NCBI GenBank assembly: GCA_030789695.1
Contig: CM061132.1
Location: 28,925,858-28,989,857, forward strand
DNA length: 64,000 bases
Origin: Scilla litardierei
Taxonomy: Eukaryota; Streptophyta; Magnoliopsida; Asparagales; Asparagaceae
Reading direction: 5' to 3'
The notes under the pieces are model-generated. The model was not told the origin of the DNA, made no database searches, and was given only the letters and a program-made list of their open reading frames with translations. Both the position numbers and the translations under genes were made by a program. Within the stretch, counting starts at the first letter, position 1, and every line of letters starts with the position of its first letter. This document shows, in pieces, positions 1 through 10,065 of this stretch.

Positions 1-975
1 AAATCTTAGGACTAAAATATTAGTTACTTGGAGTTTTCTAGGCCATCTTATTTCCCTACATTTAGGGATAGTCTGTGGTGGGATTATTAGGACAGTCTGT
101 GAACATTGGATGCAACCTGCTTCTATTGTAACCAAACTAAGAGACTTATAATGTATGGTATAATACATAGTAGGCTTCAAGTTTAGACATCAATAATAAT
201 TAAGAGTTTGATCAGCAAGCCAAGAACAACATGCATGTACACCATAGCACACAGATTATCGGCTTTTTGCAGGCTATGAAAGATGTACTTATGACCCTAC
301 CACACAAATCAGTTGCTTAGTCTGTCAAACAATCTAATTTCCTTCAGGCAGTCTAGATTATGGTGGCATGTGGATCTAGCGAAGTCCAGGATCTGCATCA
401 GTGTTGTCAAAGCCAAGCTGGACGCTGAACTGGAAAACATGTGTCTTTCAGGTTCCTTGTTTCATATTTGTTTGACTGGATTTATATATGAAGAGACATA
501 CTTTAGTTTTATACGCAGTTCATATAAATTAACAAATGACTGTTTGTGATACGTGTTTAGGACTCTCATTTAGTAGGTGAACCTCATGTTGGTCCAAGTT
601 CAAATCCAAAACTAGCATTTTTCAGCCACTGCAATCCATATGGAGTTCAGCTACTGCAATCCATATGGATGAGTGAAAAGAACCATATGGTAAGCTAGAA
701 GCCAGAGCCTCGCCAATCTCGAAAGACTTGGACATGAACCAGTTTGTTCTGGATATACCATGCCCGACACGCCGCCCTGGTCCAGCTTCAATGACGATGG
801 TCCAATTTTACACTAACGAACATGGAGGTGTGCCTGACATGTCATAAGCCCAAATTAGGAACCATTCAACTTTAATATTAGTCATGCACATCCTGTGCAA
901 AATTCAATGCTCAATCAAGCCCTGCCCTATGTCACAAATGTTCCTGAAGTTAACCAAAGGAATTTAGCAGTACAT
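1..975. other. Unresolved sequence left of the first retroelement
   Basis: AT-rich sequence without a long reading frame or a recognisable LTR. A short direct duplication of CTGCAATCCATATGGA lies near 633-667. Exon-like open stretches near 677-975 are listed separately. I recognise nothing else here. It could be intron or intergenic host DNA. Confidence 0.4.
677..975 (+). pseudogene. Possible host-gene exon traces, interrupted by the retroelement
   Basis: Two short open frames read like ordinary protein rather than retroelement. The first (677-844) ends at a TAA (845-847). The second (859-975, 39 codons) follows an AG that could be a splice acceptor, and runs in a different frame straight into the LTR starting at 976. 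The composition is unbiased, with residues such as QNSMLNQALPYVTNVPEVNQ. I do not recognise the protein. If real, the chimeric element inserted in or beside an exon. Chance open frames cannot be excluded, because both are short. Confidence 0.25.
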
Positions 976-1237
976 TGTTAGGATCCCAAAAAATAGTCCC
1001 ACGTCGGAAGTGCAAAAGAAAAAGAAATAGTTTAAGTGTTAGAGGGCCTCTCCACCTAATACCAATTGGTTTTGGGTTGGATACTCAATAATACTTAACA
1101 AATGGGATGTGAGCCCAGTGTTATGGGCCTAGTATGGGATGGGCCCTTAGCAAGGCTATTGTTAGAAGCCTAGTATGAGATGGGTTTCTAACAAATGGGC
1201 TAGTGTTGGAGGCCTAGTATGGGATAGGTCTCTAACA
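976..1237 (+). repeat. 5' LTR of the chimeric element (TRIM-like, 262 bp)
   Basis: It begins TGTTAGGATCCC and ends GGTCTCTAACA. Its 3' half holds three tandem variants of a roughly 40-bp unit built on GCCTAGTATGGGATGGG. The size and the ACCAATTGGTTTTGGGTTGG block resemble short TRIM-type plant LTRs. It has no visible homology to the 379-bp chromovirus LTRs. Confidence 0.9.
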
Positions 1238-1239
1238 AT

Positions 1240-1251
1240 TGGTATCAGAGC
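1240..1251 (+). other. Primer-binding site (initiator tRNA-Met)
   Basis: TGGTATCAGAGC lies two bases after the 5' LTR and matches the plant tRNA-iMet 3' end. The following GATCCAATGG resembles the leader of the chromovirus at 22,300 (GATCCATGG), so the chromovirus part already begins at or just after this site. Confidence 0.9.
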
Positions 1252-1262
1252 GGTAAGATCCA

Positions 1263-3112
1263 ATGGCGACAAGCACGAGATCGAAGACGGATGTCGTGGA
1301 TGAGAAGGTTCAAGGGCTTCGAGAAGAATTCAACCGGGAGATCGAGGGGGTTGAAGAAAACCCTAGGGGATTCAATCAAAGATCACGCACATTCACAAGA
1401 AGACATCCAAATAGAACTCCGGGCCATGAGGATGGAAGCCGCGCAGACGGGACGCGATCTCTAAGGATTGAAAGAAGCCACTTCAGATCTGAAATTTTTG
1501 AGAGAGGCCACGACGTCAATTTCGGCGATGATGGAGATGTTACAAACCCTAACTGCCGGAAGGGATGAGGTCGGGGCAAAAGGACCCAAGGGGAAGAGAA
1601 TCAGGGAAATTCCACGCTTGAATCAGCAAATCAAGGACAATCTGAGGTGGCGACGGCTGCGACAGGCCCCCTAGGGCTTGCCGCAGCCGCAACAAGCCCT
1701 ACCGGGCCTGTCCGACCAACGACAGGCCCAGGTGGGCCCTTCTGTAAGGCGGCAGGCCCAAACGGGCTTGCAGAAGCATCGGCAGGCCCCCCTGGGCCTG
1801 TGCCAGCATCGACAGGCCCTCCGGGGCCTGCCGCAGCATCGGCAGGCCCCTGGGGCCCGCGACAGCATCAGCAGCCCCGGGGGTGCTGGGGGACCGACAG
1901 CCAGTTTTGGGGTGCGACGGCATGGGCGGCCCCCACCTGGGACGTGGCGAACATGGCAGGGGACTTCGGGGGAGTTGTAGGGTTTTCCCCCTTTCCGAGA
2001 GGGGCGTCAAGGTGCGGCGGAGAAGGATAGGACCAGGGCACCACCATCGGGGCCCCTGCAGCCCAATTCTAGGGACCAGAGGCTTTTCCACAGGTACCGA
2101 GAACAGCGGCTGACCCCAGATAGGCTTTTAAGGGCTTTCCGTGACGTGGGCAAGGTCCGGAGGCTATTTTGGAGGCCGGACAGCGCTTACCCAGCAGTAC
2201 AGAGGGGTCGGAGGGCCCCCTTTGGTGCGACCACCGGAGTTTCCGGGATACTACTATCAGACTGAGACTTGGGAGCGGCATGGTTGGCCTGAGGAGCCTT
2301 ACGGAGAGGATGGAGGAGGACCAGTGGAGGCGTTTGGCGGAGGATTGGGCCGGGATGGTGACTATGGCAGAGATGGGGGCAGCAGGGTGACATCAACTTG
2401 GATCAACGGTTGATGAAGCTGAAGATGCCGGTGTTAGATGGCACAGATCCTGACGGATAGATCTACCGGGCGGAACGCTACTTTCAGGTGATGAAATTGA
2501 CGGAGGAGGAGGTCTTGAGAGCCATCGGGATTTATTTCGAGGGCAAGGCCCTGGCATTGTACAGATGGAAGGTGGCGCGGACCCCTTTCCGCACTTGGGA
2601 GGAGCTGTTAGCACATATCTTTAACCGATTTCAGGAGACCACGGAGGGAGACTTCTACGAGCAGATGTCGGCTCTGAGGCAGGAGGTGACGGTGAGAGAC
2701 TATGTGGAGAAGCTTGAGATGCTGAACAGCAGGGTGAAAGGGATGACTGATGAGGTCATGATTGGAAACTTCATGAGAGGGTTGAAGCCCTCTATACGGG
2801 CAGAGTTGCGGATGCAGAGCCCGAAGACATTGGATGATGTCCTTCACCTGACACACAATGCGAAGGAGAAGCATGCGGATGAAAGGAGGGTATGGGGAGC
2901 TTGGGGGACCCAGAATCCCCGCCCAGCACGAGCAACCACGCCGAGGGCCCCTGCGGGAGCACCCGAGGCTAGAGGAGGGGCACGGCCAGCAACATTGAGG
3001 CGGCGACTGACAGACTTAGAGGTACGGGAGAAGAGGGCGAAAGAGCTGTGCTTTCGCTGTGATGAGCGGTTTACCCCCGGTCACCGCTGTGCGAGCAGGC
3101 TGTTACAGATCA
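1263..3112 (+). pseudogene. gag: Decayed chromovirus Gag
   Basis: The capsid precursor starts 25 bases after the LTR with MATSTRSK, matching the start of the Gag at 18,856 (GTRFKTEME). Order: a charged N-terminus that looks coiled-coil; a collagen-like segment at about 1647-1900 with repeated Gly-Pro-x (for example AGPPGPVPASTGPPGPA); the retrotransposon Gag core at 2400-2880; and a zinc knuckle at 3049-3090 (CFRCDERFTPGHRC). The frame changes several times before 2400, and a TAG interrupts the core near 2458. From 2488 the frame stays open through the knuckle into protease. Gag would form the virus-like particle. This copy cannot yield a full-length protein. Confidence 0.85.
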
Positions 3113-3189
3113 CCATTGTACCGGATGAGGAGGGCTTTGTGGGTGAGGAGAAGGATGAGATCGAGGAGGCCGCAGAGGAGGAGAAGTCT

Positions 3190-5100
3190 CATTTAGATGT
3201 AGCAGAGGTATCCCTGAACTCTGTGGTTGGGTTCACACCGAACCATACCATGAAGTTGTCAGTTCGATTAGATGACTCTACAGTGACAGTACTTATAGAC
3301 AGTGTGGCAACCCACAATTTCATATCCAGTTGGTGGATCGTCATGGGCTGCAGTTGAGCACCTTGGAGAAGTTCACAGTCTTACTGGATACGGGAAGGAT
3401 GGAGGAGAGCAGCGGGATGTGCAAGGGACTGTGTCTGATACTGCAGGAAATGCAGATCATGGAGGATTTTTTACCCCTGGAGTTGGGCAATGTGGATGTG
3501 ATTTTGGGCGTACAATGGCTGAAGGGGTTAGGCGAGGTCAAAGTAAATTGGAAATAGCTAAGGATGGAGTTCCGGGAAGAGGATCGCATGGTGATTTTGA
3601 CGGGAGACCCTAGCCTCTGATTTTCCTTAGTGGCTTTCAAAGCCATATCACGCCCCCTGCAGAGATCGGGAGAGGGGTATCTAGTGGAGTGCCGAGGTAC
3701 GGTGACAGAGGGAGAGGCACAACAGGAGGAGACCCCAGCAGAGGTGGAGCAGCTGATAGATCGATACCAGGAGGTCTTTCAGGAGCCGCAGGGATTACCA
3801 CCAATACGGGGGCACGAGCACGTGATAGTATTGCTTGAGGGGGCAGCACTAGTGAGTGTCCGACCATACCGTTATCCGCATGTACAGAAGGACGAGATAG
3901 AGCGGATGGTGCGGGAGATGATGCAGGCGGGGGTGATCCAGCCCAGTGTTAGCCCATTCTCTAGCCCGGCGTTATTAGTGAAGAAGAAGGACGGGAGCTG
4001 GCGTTTCTGCGTTGACTGTCGAGCACTGAATAAGGAAACTGCCCCCGACAAGTTACCTATTCCAGTGATCGATGAGCTGTTGAATGAGCTTCACGGAGCA
4101 TCGGTCTTTTCGAAAATCGATCTGAGATCGGGATACCACCAGATATTGATGAGACCAGAAGATGTGCCGAAGACGGCGTTCCGCACACACGAGGGACATT
4201 ACGAGTCCTGGTCATGCCCTTCGGCTTGACCAATGCTCCTTCCACCTTTCAGGCTTTGATGAACAAGGTGTTCCAGCCATTTCTGAGGAGGTTCATATTG
4301 GTGTTCTTCGACGACATCCTCATCTATAGCATGACTATGACAGAGCACCTTGAGCACTTGGAGTTGGCCTTTCAGGAGTTGTTGGCACATCAGCTATATG
4401 CAAACCAGAAGAAATGCAGGTTTGGGCAGGGACAGATCGAGTATTTGAGGCATGTAGTTTTTGAGTCATGTGTGGCAGCGAATAGATCGAAGATAAATGC
4501 GATGTTAGACTGGCCCCTACCAACGATGTTGAGAGCATTACGGGGCTTCCTTGGGCTGACCGGATATTACAGAAAGTTCGTAAAGGGGTATAGCACTATA
4601 GCCTGGCCCCTTTACCGAGCAGTTGAAGAAAGATGGGTTCAGTTGGCTGATAGCACCTGACAACCACCTCCGGTAGCGATGACCACGGCACCGATTCTGG
4701 CTCTACCGGACTTCAATGTACCATTTGTAGTGGAGACATGCGTCGGGATATGGCTTGGGGCGTTATTGATGCAGGAGGGACGACCAGTGGCGTATTTCAG
4801 TCAGGTGCTATCAGCCAGAGCCCGACTGAAGTCAGTATATGAGCAGAAGCTTATGGCGATTGTCTTGGCAGTGCAGAAGTGGCGACCGTAACTGTTGGGG
4901 AGGGACTTCGTGGTCGGGACGGACCAGCGTAGTCTCAAGTATTTATTGGAGCAGCGGTTGGTCACCGAGGAGCACCAGAGGTGGTTGTCCAAGCTCGTGG
5001 GATACCTGTTCACTATTGAGTACAGGTCATAGTTGAAAAATAAGGTTGCCGATGCCTTGTCACGCAGAGAGGACATCAGTTTGAGAGCCTTGTCCTTACC
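3190..5100 (+). pseudogene. pol: Decayed Pol: protease, reverse transcriptase, RNase H
   Basis: The protease motif at 3293-3330 reads LIDSVATHNF, where the family has D-S-G, so its active-site loop is altered. A frameshift follows near 3330, then TAG stops near 3555 and 3615. RT spans about 3870-4480 with the VDCRALNK block and an intact FFDDILIYS box near 4300-4330. A short deletion near 4203 breaks the frame just before the [12 protein letters not shown] block. RNase H spans about 4679-5090, and the first catalytic segment, normally ETDAS, reads ETCVG, so that Asp is lost. Further stops lie near 4658, 4889 and 5030. The order PR-RT-RH-IN marks Ty3/gypsy. Confidence 0.88.
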
Positions 5101-5103
5101 TAT

Positions 5104-6590
5104 ATGGTTAGGGTGGGAGCCGATAATACAGGAGGCAGAGGAAGATCCCGAGCTGAGGAAGATCCAGGAGTCAGTACAGAGCTGAGCAGGAGGACCGGAG
5201 GGGTACACGATGGAGGGACGGATGCTATTGTACCATGGCAGGTTGGTGTTACCGCAGACGTCCACATTCATACAGGTCTTATTTCAGGAGTTCCATAGCT
5301 CCGAGGTGGGCGGCCACTTGGGGGTGCAGCAAACGTATATGCGGATGGCTCGGGAGATGTACTGGCCAGGGATGAGGAAGAGGATAGCTCGACTGGTAGC
5401 TGCTTGTGATGTCTGCCAGCGTCATAAGTACATGGACATGGCGCCAGCAAGGTTGTTGCAGCCGCTGGCCTTGCCGGAGCAGATGTGGGAGGATGTTAGT
5501 GTGGATTTTATTGATGGACTGCCGAGGTCAGATGGGTTTACGGTGATATTCGTGATGGTGGATCGGTTGAGTAAGTATGCTCACTTCATACCGTTGAAGC
5601 ATCCTTACACGGCAGTATCGGTGGAGAGCGCCTTCACTCGAAAGGTGATAAGACTGCATGGAGTGCCCAAGTCCATAGTGTCTGACAGGGATAAGGTCTT
5701 CCTGAGTGGGCTCAGGAAGGAACTGTTCAGGGTTCAGGGAACAGTGTTGAAGAAGAGTACAGCTTACCAGCCTCAAACAGACGGCCAGACCGAGGTGGTG
5801 AACCGTAGTATAGAGACCTATCTGCGGTGTTTTGCTTCAGAGACACCCCGACAGTGGCACAGGTGGTTAGCATGGGCTAAGTATTGGTACAACACCTCGT
5901 ACCATTTGGCAGCAGGTACGACACCGTTTCAGGTCCTATACAGCCGCGACCCGCCATCTCTGCTTCGTTTTGGGGATAGGCAGACCCCCAGTGTCACATG
6001 TAGAGGGATATATGGAGGAGAGGGATAGCTTGTTGGAGGAGCTGAAGAAACATCTACTGAGGACGCATCAGGTGATGAAGACGAGGGCTGATGGACATCG
6101 ACGGGACGTACACTTACAGGAGGGGGATATGGTATATATGAAGTTGAGGCCCTATCGGTAGAAGTCATTAGCCAGGAGGAGGAATGAGAAGTTAGCGGCC
6201 CGATACTACGGACCCTTCGAGATAGAGGCCAAAATTGGTCGGGTCGCCTACAGGTTGAGGCTGTCACCTACGGCAACGATCCATCCGGTGTTTCATGTGT
6301 CGCAGCTACTGAGAGCCATTGGGGAGCAGGCAGCATCGCCCACGCTACCACCCACGCTGACCGAGGATATGGAGGTGATACTGGAGCCGTTGGAGGTTCA
6401 TGCAGTTCGACAGGCCCCGGGGGGCGCAAGGAGGTGCTGATACATTGGACGGGATTACCGGACTGCGATGCTACATGGGAGGCGTACGATGTGATCCAGG
6501 CACAGTTTCCGGACTTCCACCTTGAGGATAAGGTGTCACTTTTAGGGGGGGTATTGATGCGGACGGCCCACCTGGACCCGCATCCCCTCT
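5104..6590 (+). pseudogene. pol: Decayed Pol: integrase with chromodomain-like tail
   Basis: Integrase inserts the cDNA into the chromosome. The HHCC zinc-binding region is near 5290-5425 (GGHLGVQQTY to CDVCQRHK). The catalytic core carries DFIDGLPR near 5505 and SIVSDRDKVF near 5670, and the block around the catalytic Glu is QTDGQTEVVN near 5780. The tail around 6425-6540 reads EVLIHWTGLPDCDATWEAYD, a chromodomain-like fold typical of chromoviruses. Frameshifts near 5970 and 6420 and a TAG at about 6160 break the frame. The frame runs past the polypurine tract into the LTR, as in the related copies at 13,597 and 21,092. Confidence 0.88.
6543..6554 (+). other. Polypurine tract of the inner chromovirus
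   Basis: TAGGGGGGGTAT immediately precedes the LTR that starts TGATGCGG. It aligns with AGGGGCGGGTAT at the same place in the chromovirus at 20,989-21,000. This is the expected primer for plus-strand DNA synthesis. Confidence 0.75.
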
Positions 6591-6943
6591 AGCCGCCGGC
6601 CCCCTTGGTGACTTACGTGCGACGCAGAAGACGTGGGGCACCGCGTAGTGGATCCAGGGGTATTCTAGTCTTTTCAGACTAGATTAGTAAATCCCTTTTT
6701 CTATTTATTTAGGTCTAGCCGCCTTTCGTATTTTTCATGCTTATTTGTGAAGAACAACTAGGTATCAATTGTGAAGGTGTTTAGGCGTTGGTCCATTCAT
6801 CCAAATCTAGGAGATAGGGTTTCGTCTCGAAAGAGGCCCAATTTATCTTTTGTTCGTTGATTAATCTATAAAAATTCCTCTTTTTCATATTTTTCCACCT
6901 TTAAACGCTGATTTGATTGATCGATCGACCAGATCGTATAACA
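6555..6943 (+). repeat. Chromovirus 3' LTR inside the chimera (389 bp)
   Basis: It runs TGATGCGG to ATCGTATAACA. It is clearly related along its length to the 379-bp LTR at 21,001-21,379, sharing TTCTATTTAT, the CTCGAAAG-GAC/AGGC-TCAATTTATCTT block and the terminal GATCGTAT. It has no partner at the 5' end of this element, where the unrelated 262-bp LTR is found instead. Confidence 0.85.
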
Positions 6944-6945
6944 AT

Positions 6946-7109
6946 TAGTATCAAAGCCAGCCCCTTGCTACGACCCACTTTGTAGAAGGGGCGACCTGGG
7001 GAAGGAGCGACCTAAGAGGGGGCGACCTGGGTGAGGCCAGAGTGGGCCACTTAGAGTAGGCACCCCAGAGTGGGCCGCCGTAGACGGCGTTGTCGGTAGT
7101 GTGGTGGTA
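6946..7109 (+). other. PBS-like site and short non-coding spacer, TRIM-type internal region
   Basis: TAGTATCAAAGC (6946-6957) is a two-mismatch version of the tRNA-iMet PBS, placed just after the chromovirus LTR. About 150 bp of GC-rich non-coding sequence follows, with repeats of GGGGCGACCTGGG and AGAGTGGGCC, ending in GTGGTGGTA before the 262-bp LTR. A PBS, a short spacer and a purine-rich end is the expected internal region of a TRIM element. I infer that this is the original TRIM interior. Confidence 0.6.
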
Positions 7110-7371
7110 CGTTAGGATCCCAAAAAATAGTCCCACATTGGAAGTGCAAAAGAAAAAGAAATAGTTCAAGTATTAGAGGGCCTCTCCACCTAATACCAAT
7201 TGGTTTTGGGTTGGATGCTCAATAATACTTAACAAATGGGGTGTGAGCCCAGTGTTATGGGCCTAGTATGGAATTTGCCCTTAGCAAGGCTATTGTTAGA
7301 AGCCTAGTATGGGATGGGTTTCTAACAAATGGGCTAGTGTTGGAGGCCTAGTATGGGATAGGTCTCTAACA
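7110..7371 (+). repeat. 3' LTR of the chimeric element
   Basis: Direct repeat of 976-1237 with about 4% divergence. Its first base is C instead of T, so the canonical TG end has been lost. It ends GGTCTCTAACA. Confidence 0.9.
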
Positions 7372-7849
7372 TATACACATTGAATGACTATATTTAGATG
7401 ATAGATCCCGTGTTGGCATGTTGATGTTTGATGTTCTCAGTAGAACATGACCTAAATCTTATGTCATCACATGAACAAACGACACTGGATCAAGCAGGGA
7501 TTGTCATAGTATGTTACAGATGAAGTTCCTAGCTGAACAGTAACTTGATGTTCCTATCTGACAGATTATTCACTGTATCTAAGTAACTCAAACTTGACAG
7601 TATGTGCATTTATGTGACACAACCCAATAACCGTGCCTGGCGCTTGAAATGGATTGCTTGAGCTGACCACCTTGAGATCATTCTCGAACACCACTGCAAA
7701 GGCCAGTCTTGAATCTTCTAAGTCTCGCCTGCATATTTGGCTATGAATGCATAGGAAAGTCTTGACTTGTGTAAGGTGCACCTATACTTTCATTATGACT
7801 GTATTTAGATATATTACCACTTCGTTATGGAAAGCGGAAAAAAGCACCT
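7372..7849. other. Unresolved sequence
   Basis: No LTR or retroelement protein is recognised. A minus-strand open frame of 71 codons (7,781-7,566) has non-repetitive composition (for example AFAVVFENDLKVVSSSNPFQ) and could be an exon or chance. I do not recognise it. Confidence 0.3.
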
Positions 7850-8364
7850 AATACAGAAGTAAAATCGTAATTGCACCAAAAATAGGCAATACAACAACAC
7901 AACACACAGAGATTTCACTATAACAGATGGACAGAAATATAAATACAAAACGATTACTTGCTATTATTATAACACAAACACAAACTAGTAGAAGAAGCGT
8001 CGGGAAACCCCCTAAGTTTCTTATACATAAGGAGAAAAACAAATAACCTTATATCTCATCAATCTTACTGAGCTATCTGCTTAGTTCTATGCTTCTCTGC
8101 TACATCCATAATGGGTCGATGCCCCATTTTTACCGGGTGTTCTAATCTAAACATGTCATCATTGCTAAACATAGGTAAATACCAAAAAATCTGCATGTGT
8201 CAGTATCATGTTAGCAAGAATTTGGCTTCAAATTTGGCTACATCAATTAACCATTGGGTCGGTAACAATCTGTCTCATCTTCCTTCTATGTATTCATTCA
8301 ATAACCAAAGATCAATAGTCTATTTAATTTGGTGGTTGGCTAGTCTGGGTCACTTTCAACAAAT
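7850..8364 (-). repeat. Decayed copia-type LTR, minus orientation (inverted partner of 9,515-10,065)
   Basis: Its reverse complement aligns in patches with 9,515-10,065. Shared blocks include AGCCAACCACC, ATGTTTAGATTA, TGTAGCAGAGAAGCATAGAA and GTTGTTGTA followed by TGCAATTACGA. The inner edge (8,365-8,376) reads, in minus sense, AGTTGGAGATT, a typical copia polypurine tract before TGTTGAAAG. This marks the 3' LTR of a minus-strand element whose body is mostly gone. Confidence 0.55.
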
Positions 8365-9014
8365 CTCCAACTAAAACTAGCATCTCATTCTCCACCTTAA
8401 CTCGAACACCATCGAGAAAATAATAATTTGTTATCATCAATTCCATTTAAGGCTCAGTCTTTGCCATAAAAAATAGTGAGCACATACATGCGGCGTGTGA
8501 ACTTGCACGCAGGAATAGTCTACTGCACCGAAGTCATCTGTGTAGTTAGAGGACTCCAAACTGGATGCTCAATGCATAAGCAATCAAATCTGCATATATA
8601 TCAAAATTATGTATCTTTTCACCCCTGAATCATTATGATTCAGGGGTGAAAAGATACATAATTTTGATATATATGCAGATTTGATTGCTTATGCATTGAG
8701 CATCCAGTTTGTAAAGATACATTTATTTACCATTGGATTAAGCTGTCTATGTTAACATGATAATATGAAAGGCAACCAAATGCCGGATTCTCAAACGATG
8801 TTTGGGTTTGAGGAAGTTTACAAAGGTTGCTAGCAACCTGGTGAACCAAACGTCAATTACTGCAATTATTGCAAAGAGATTATTGAGATATGGTCTAGGA
8901 AACCTGCTAATTTATTTATTTAAAAGAATTTAATTGCCCTGCATATTATTATATTAACAATAAAAGGCTTAATCCAGTGCAAAGAAAAATACCTTTTTCC
9001 GTTATGTCTCAGCG
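8365..9014. other. Non-coding stretch containing the perfect palindrome
   Basis: AT-rich sequence between decayed copia pieces. Apart from the palindrome at 8,557-8,711 I see no gene or recognisable repeat. Confidence 0.4.
8557..8711. repeat. Perfect palindrome, 77-bp arms with a 1-base centre
   Basis: The left arm (8,557-8,633) and right arm (8,635-8,711) are exact reverse complements. I checked every base; the central base is T at 8,634. The centre reads AATCAT-T-ATGATT and the outer ends read CAAACTGG and CCAGTTTG. No target duplication is obvious. A perfect hairpin without a loop points to a very recent inverted duplication, a foldback element or an assembly or cloning artefact. Confidence 0.95.
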
Positions 9015-9263
9015 GTGAAAGTATACAGAATTAGTACAATAGATCCTACAACCAAATTGGTGATTAACATAGATATTACATTTGATGAGAAATCCATACT
9101 TCATCCAAATAAGTCTGATGTCTCTTTAAGGGGAAAAAACAGTATTAGTAAGCAGATGGAGTCTGAAGAAATTTTGACGAGAAATTGCATACTTACTCCA
9201 GTATCAAGGATATGGCACATGAATAACAAGTATCGTTACCGGCTAAGTGGGGAGGTTGATTAG
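9015..9263 (+). pseudogene. Copia Pol fragment between integrase and RT
   Basis: The 82-codon open frame reads VYRISTIDPTTKLVINIDIT followed by FDEKS. This matches the conserved copia segment in which a transformed host-like phrase ends in RDVTFDE, just downstream of the integrase core. No integrase or RT is visible next to it. A second open frame (9,247-9,558) is not clearly copia. I treat this as an orphan fragment of the decayed element around it. Confidence 0.5.
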
Positions 9264-9514
9264 GTCACCTCAGAAATATATAGATTTGGTAGCTAATGTG
9301 TATAGTGCAACAAAGTCCATTTCAGAGACCAATAATTACTCAGATTTTGCCAGTGAAGAATCTGATCAATGGATTATTCCTTCGTGTAAGATCACAAGGC
9401 ACATAGACATGCTCAGTTTTTCTTATGATGAAGATGCAGCCCGATGGATCATTGGCGGCTGTAAACAACTGATTAATATTTTCTTGATAGTGTTCAAGTT
9501 AACATGGAGAATCC

Positions 9515-10065
9515 GCTGGTTGAAAGAGAACCAAACTATCCAACCACCCAATTATTAGAATGCTAAATTTTTGGTATAAATGAATGCATAGAAGAAAAAT
9601 GGAACAGGTTTTTGCCATGTTAATTTACCTTTTCGCTAACATGGTAATGACATAAACAATATTTCTTTGGTGCTTTCCTACTTTAGTGATGCCATGTTTA
9701 GATTATAACCCCTTATGAAACAAAAGGCATCAGCCATCGCTGGATGTAGCAGAGAAGCATAGAACTAAGCAGAGAGCTTAATGAGAGTGATGTGATCTAA
9801 GGTTATTTATTTATTTTTCTATATAAGAAACTTGGGGTTTCTTCTTAGGCTTTCACTTGTAAGTGTTTAGGTTGTGGGAATAAGAAACCACTCTATATTT
9901 GTAATTCTTCCCTTCTTTTATAGTAAAATGTCAATTGTTACTGCTTATAAAAATGGGCCCTAATGACGAACCACATAAATATGCCTTTTATGTTGTTGTA
10001 CTTTCTTATTTTTTGCAATTACGACTTGCTCTTAGTATTTAGGTTTCTTTCTTTATACGTAACAA
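9515..10065 (+). repeat. Decayed copia-type LTR, plus orientation
   Basis: Inverted homolog of 7,850-8,364, starting near TTGAAAGAGAACC and ending near TATTTAGGTTTC. The following CTGATATCCGAGC (about 10,068-10,080) looks like a decayed tRNA-iMet PBS, as expected after a 5' LTR. The pair is arranged head-on instead of as a direct repeat, so the original element was rearranged or these are two elements. Confidence 0.5.

Larger units (their letters stand above)
976..7371 (+). mobile_element. Chimeric LTR retrotransposon: TRIM-like LTRs around a decayed chromovirus
   Basis: A 262-bp direct repeat (976-1237 and 7110-7371) bounds the element. The 5' copy is followed by a PBS, then by decayed Ty3/gypsy gag, protease, RT, RNase H, integrase and a chromodomain-like tail. 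Before the 3' copy sits a different 389-bp LTR (6555-6943) that is homologous to the chromovirus LTRs at 13,276-22,704, followed by a PBS-like site and about 150 bp of non-coding sequence. The order is therefore LTR1-PBS-gag-pol-LTR2-PBS-spacer-LTR1. The flanking 5-mers TACAT and TATAC match at only three positions, so no clean target duplication remains. The terminal LTRs differ at about 11 of 262 positions by eye, which suggests an age of one to two million years at usual plant LTR rates. Confidence 0.8.

Noticed and set aside
1699..2091. Minus-strand and alternative-frame open frames over the Gag Gly-Pro region
   Set aside because: Shadows of the GC-rich collagen-like segment; the plus-strand frames match chromovirus Gag order.
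7110..7376. Five-base target duplication for the chimeric element
   Set aside because: The flanks TACAT and TATAC match at only three positions; too weak to claim.
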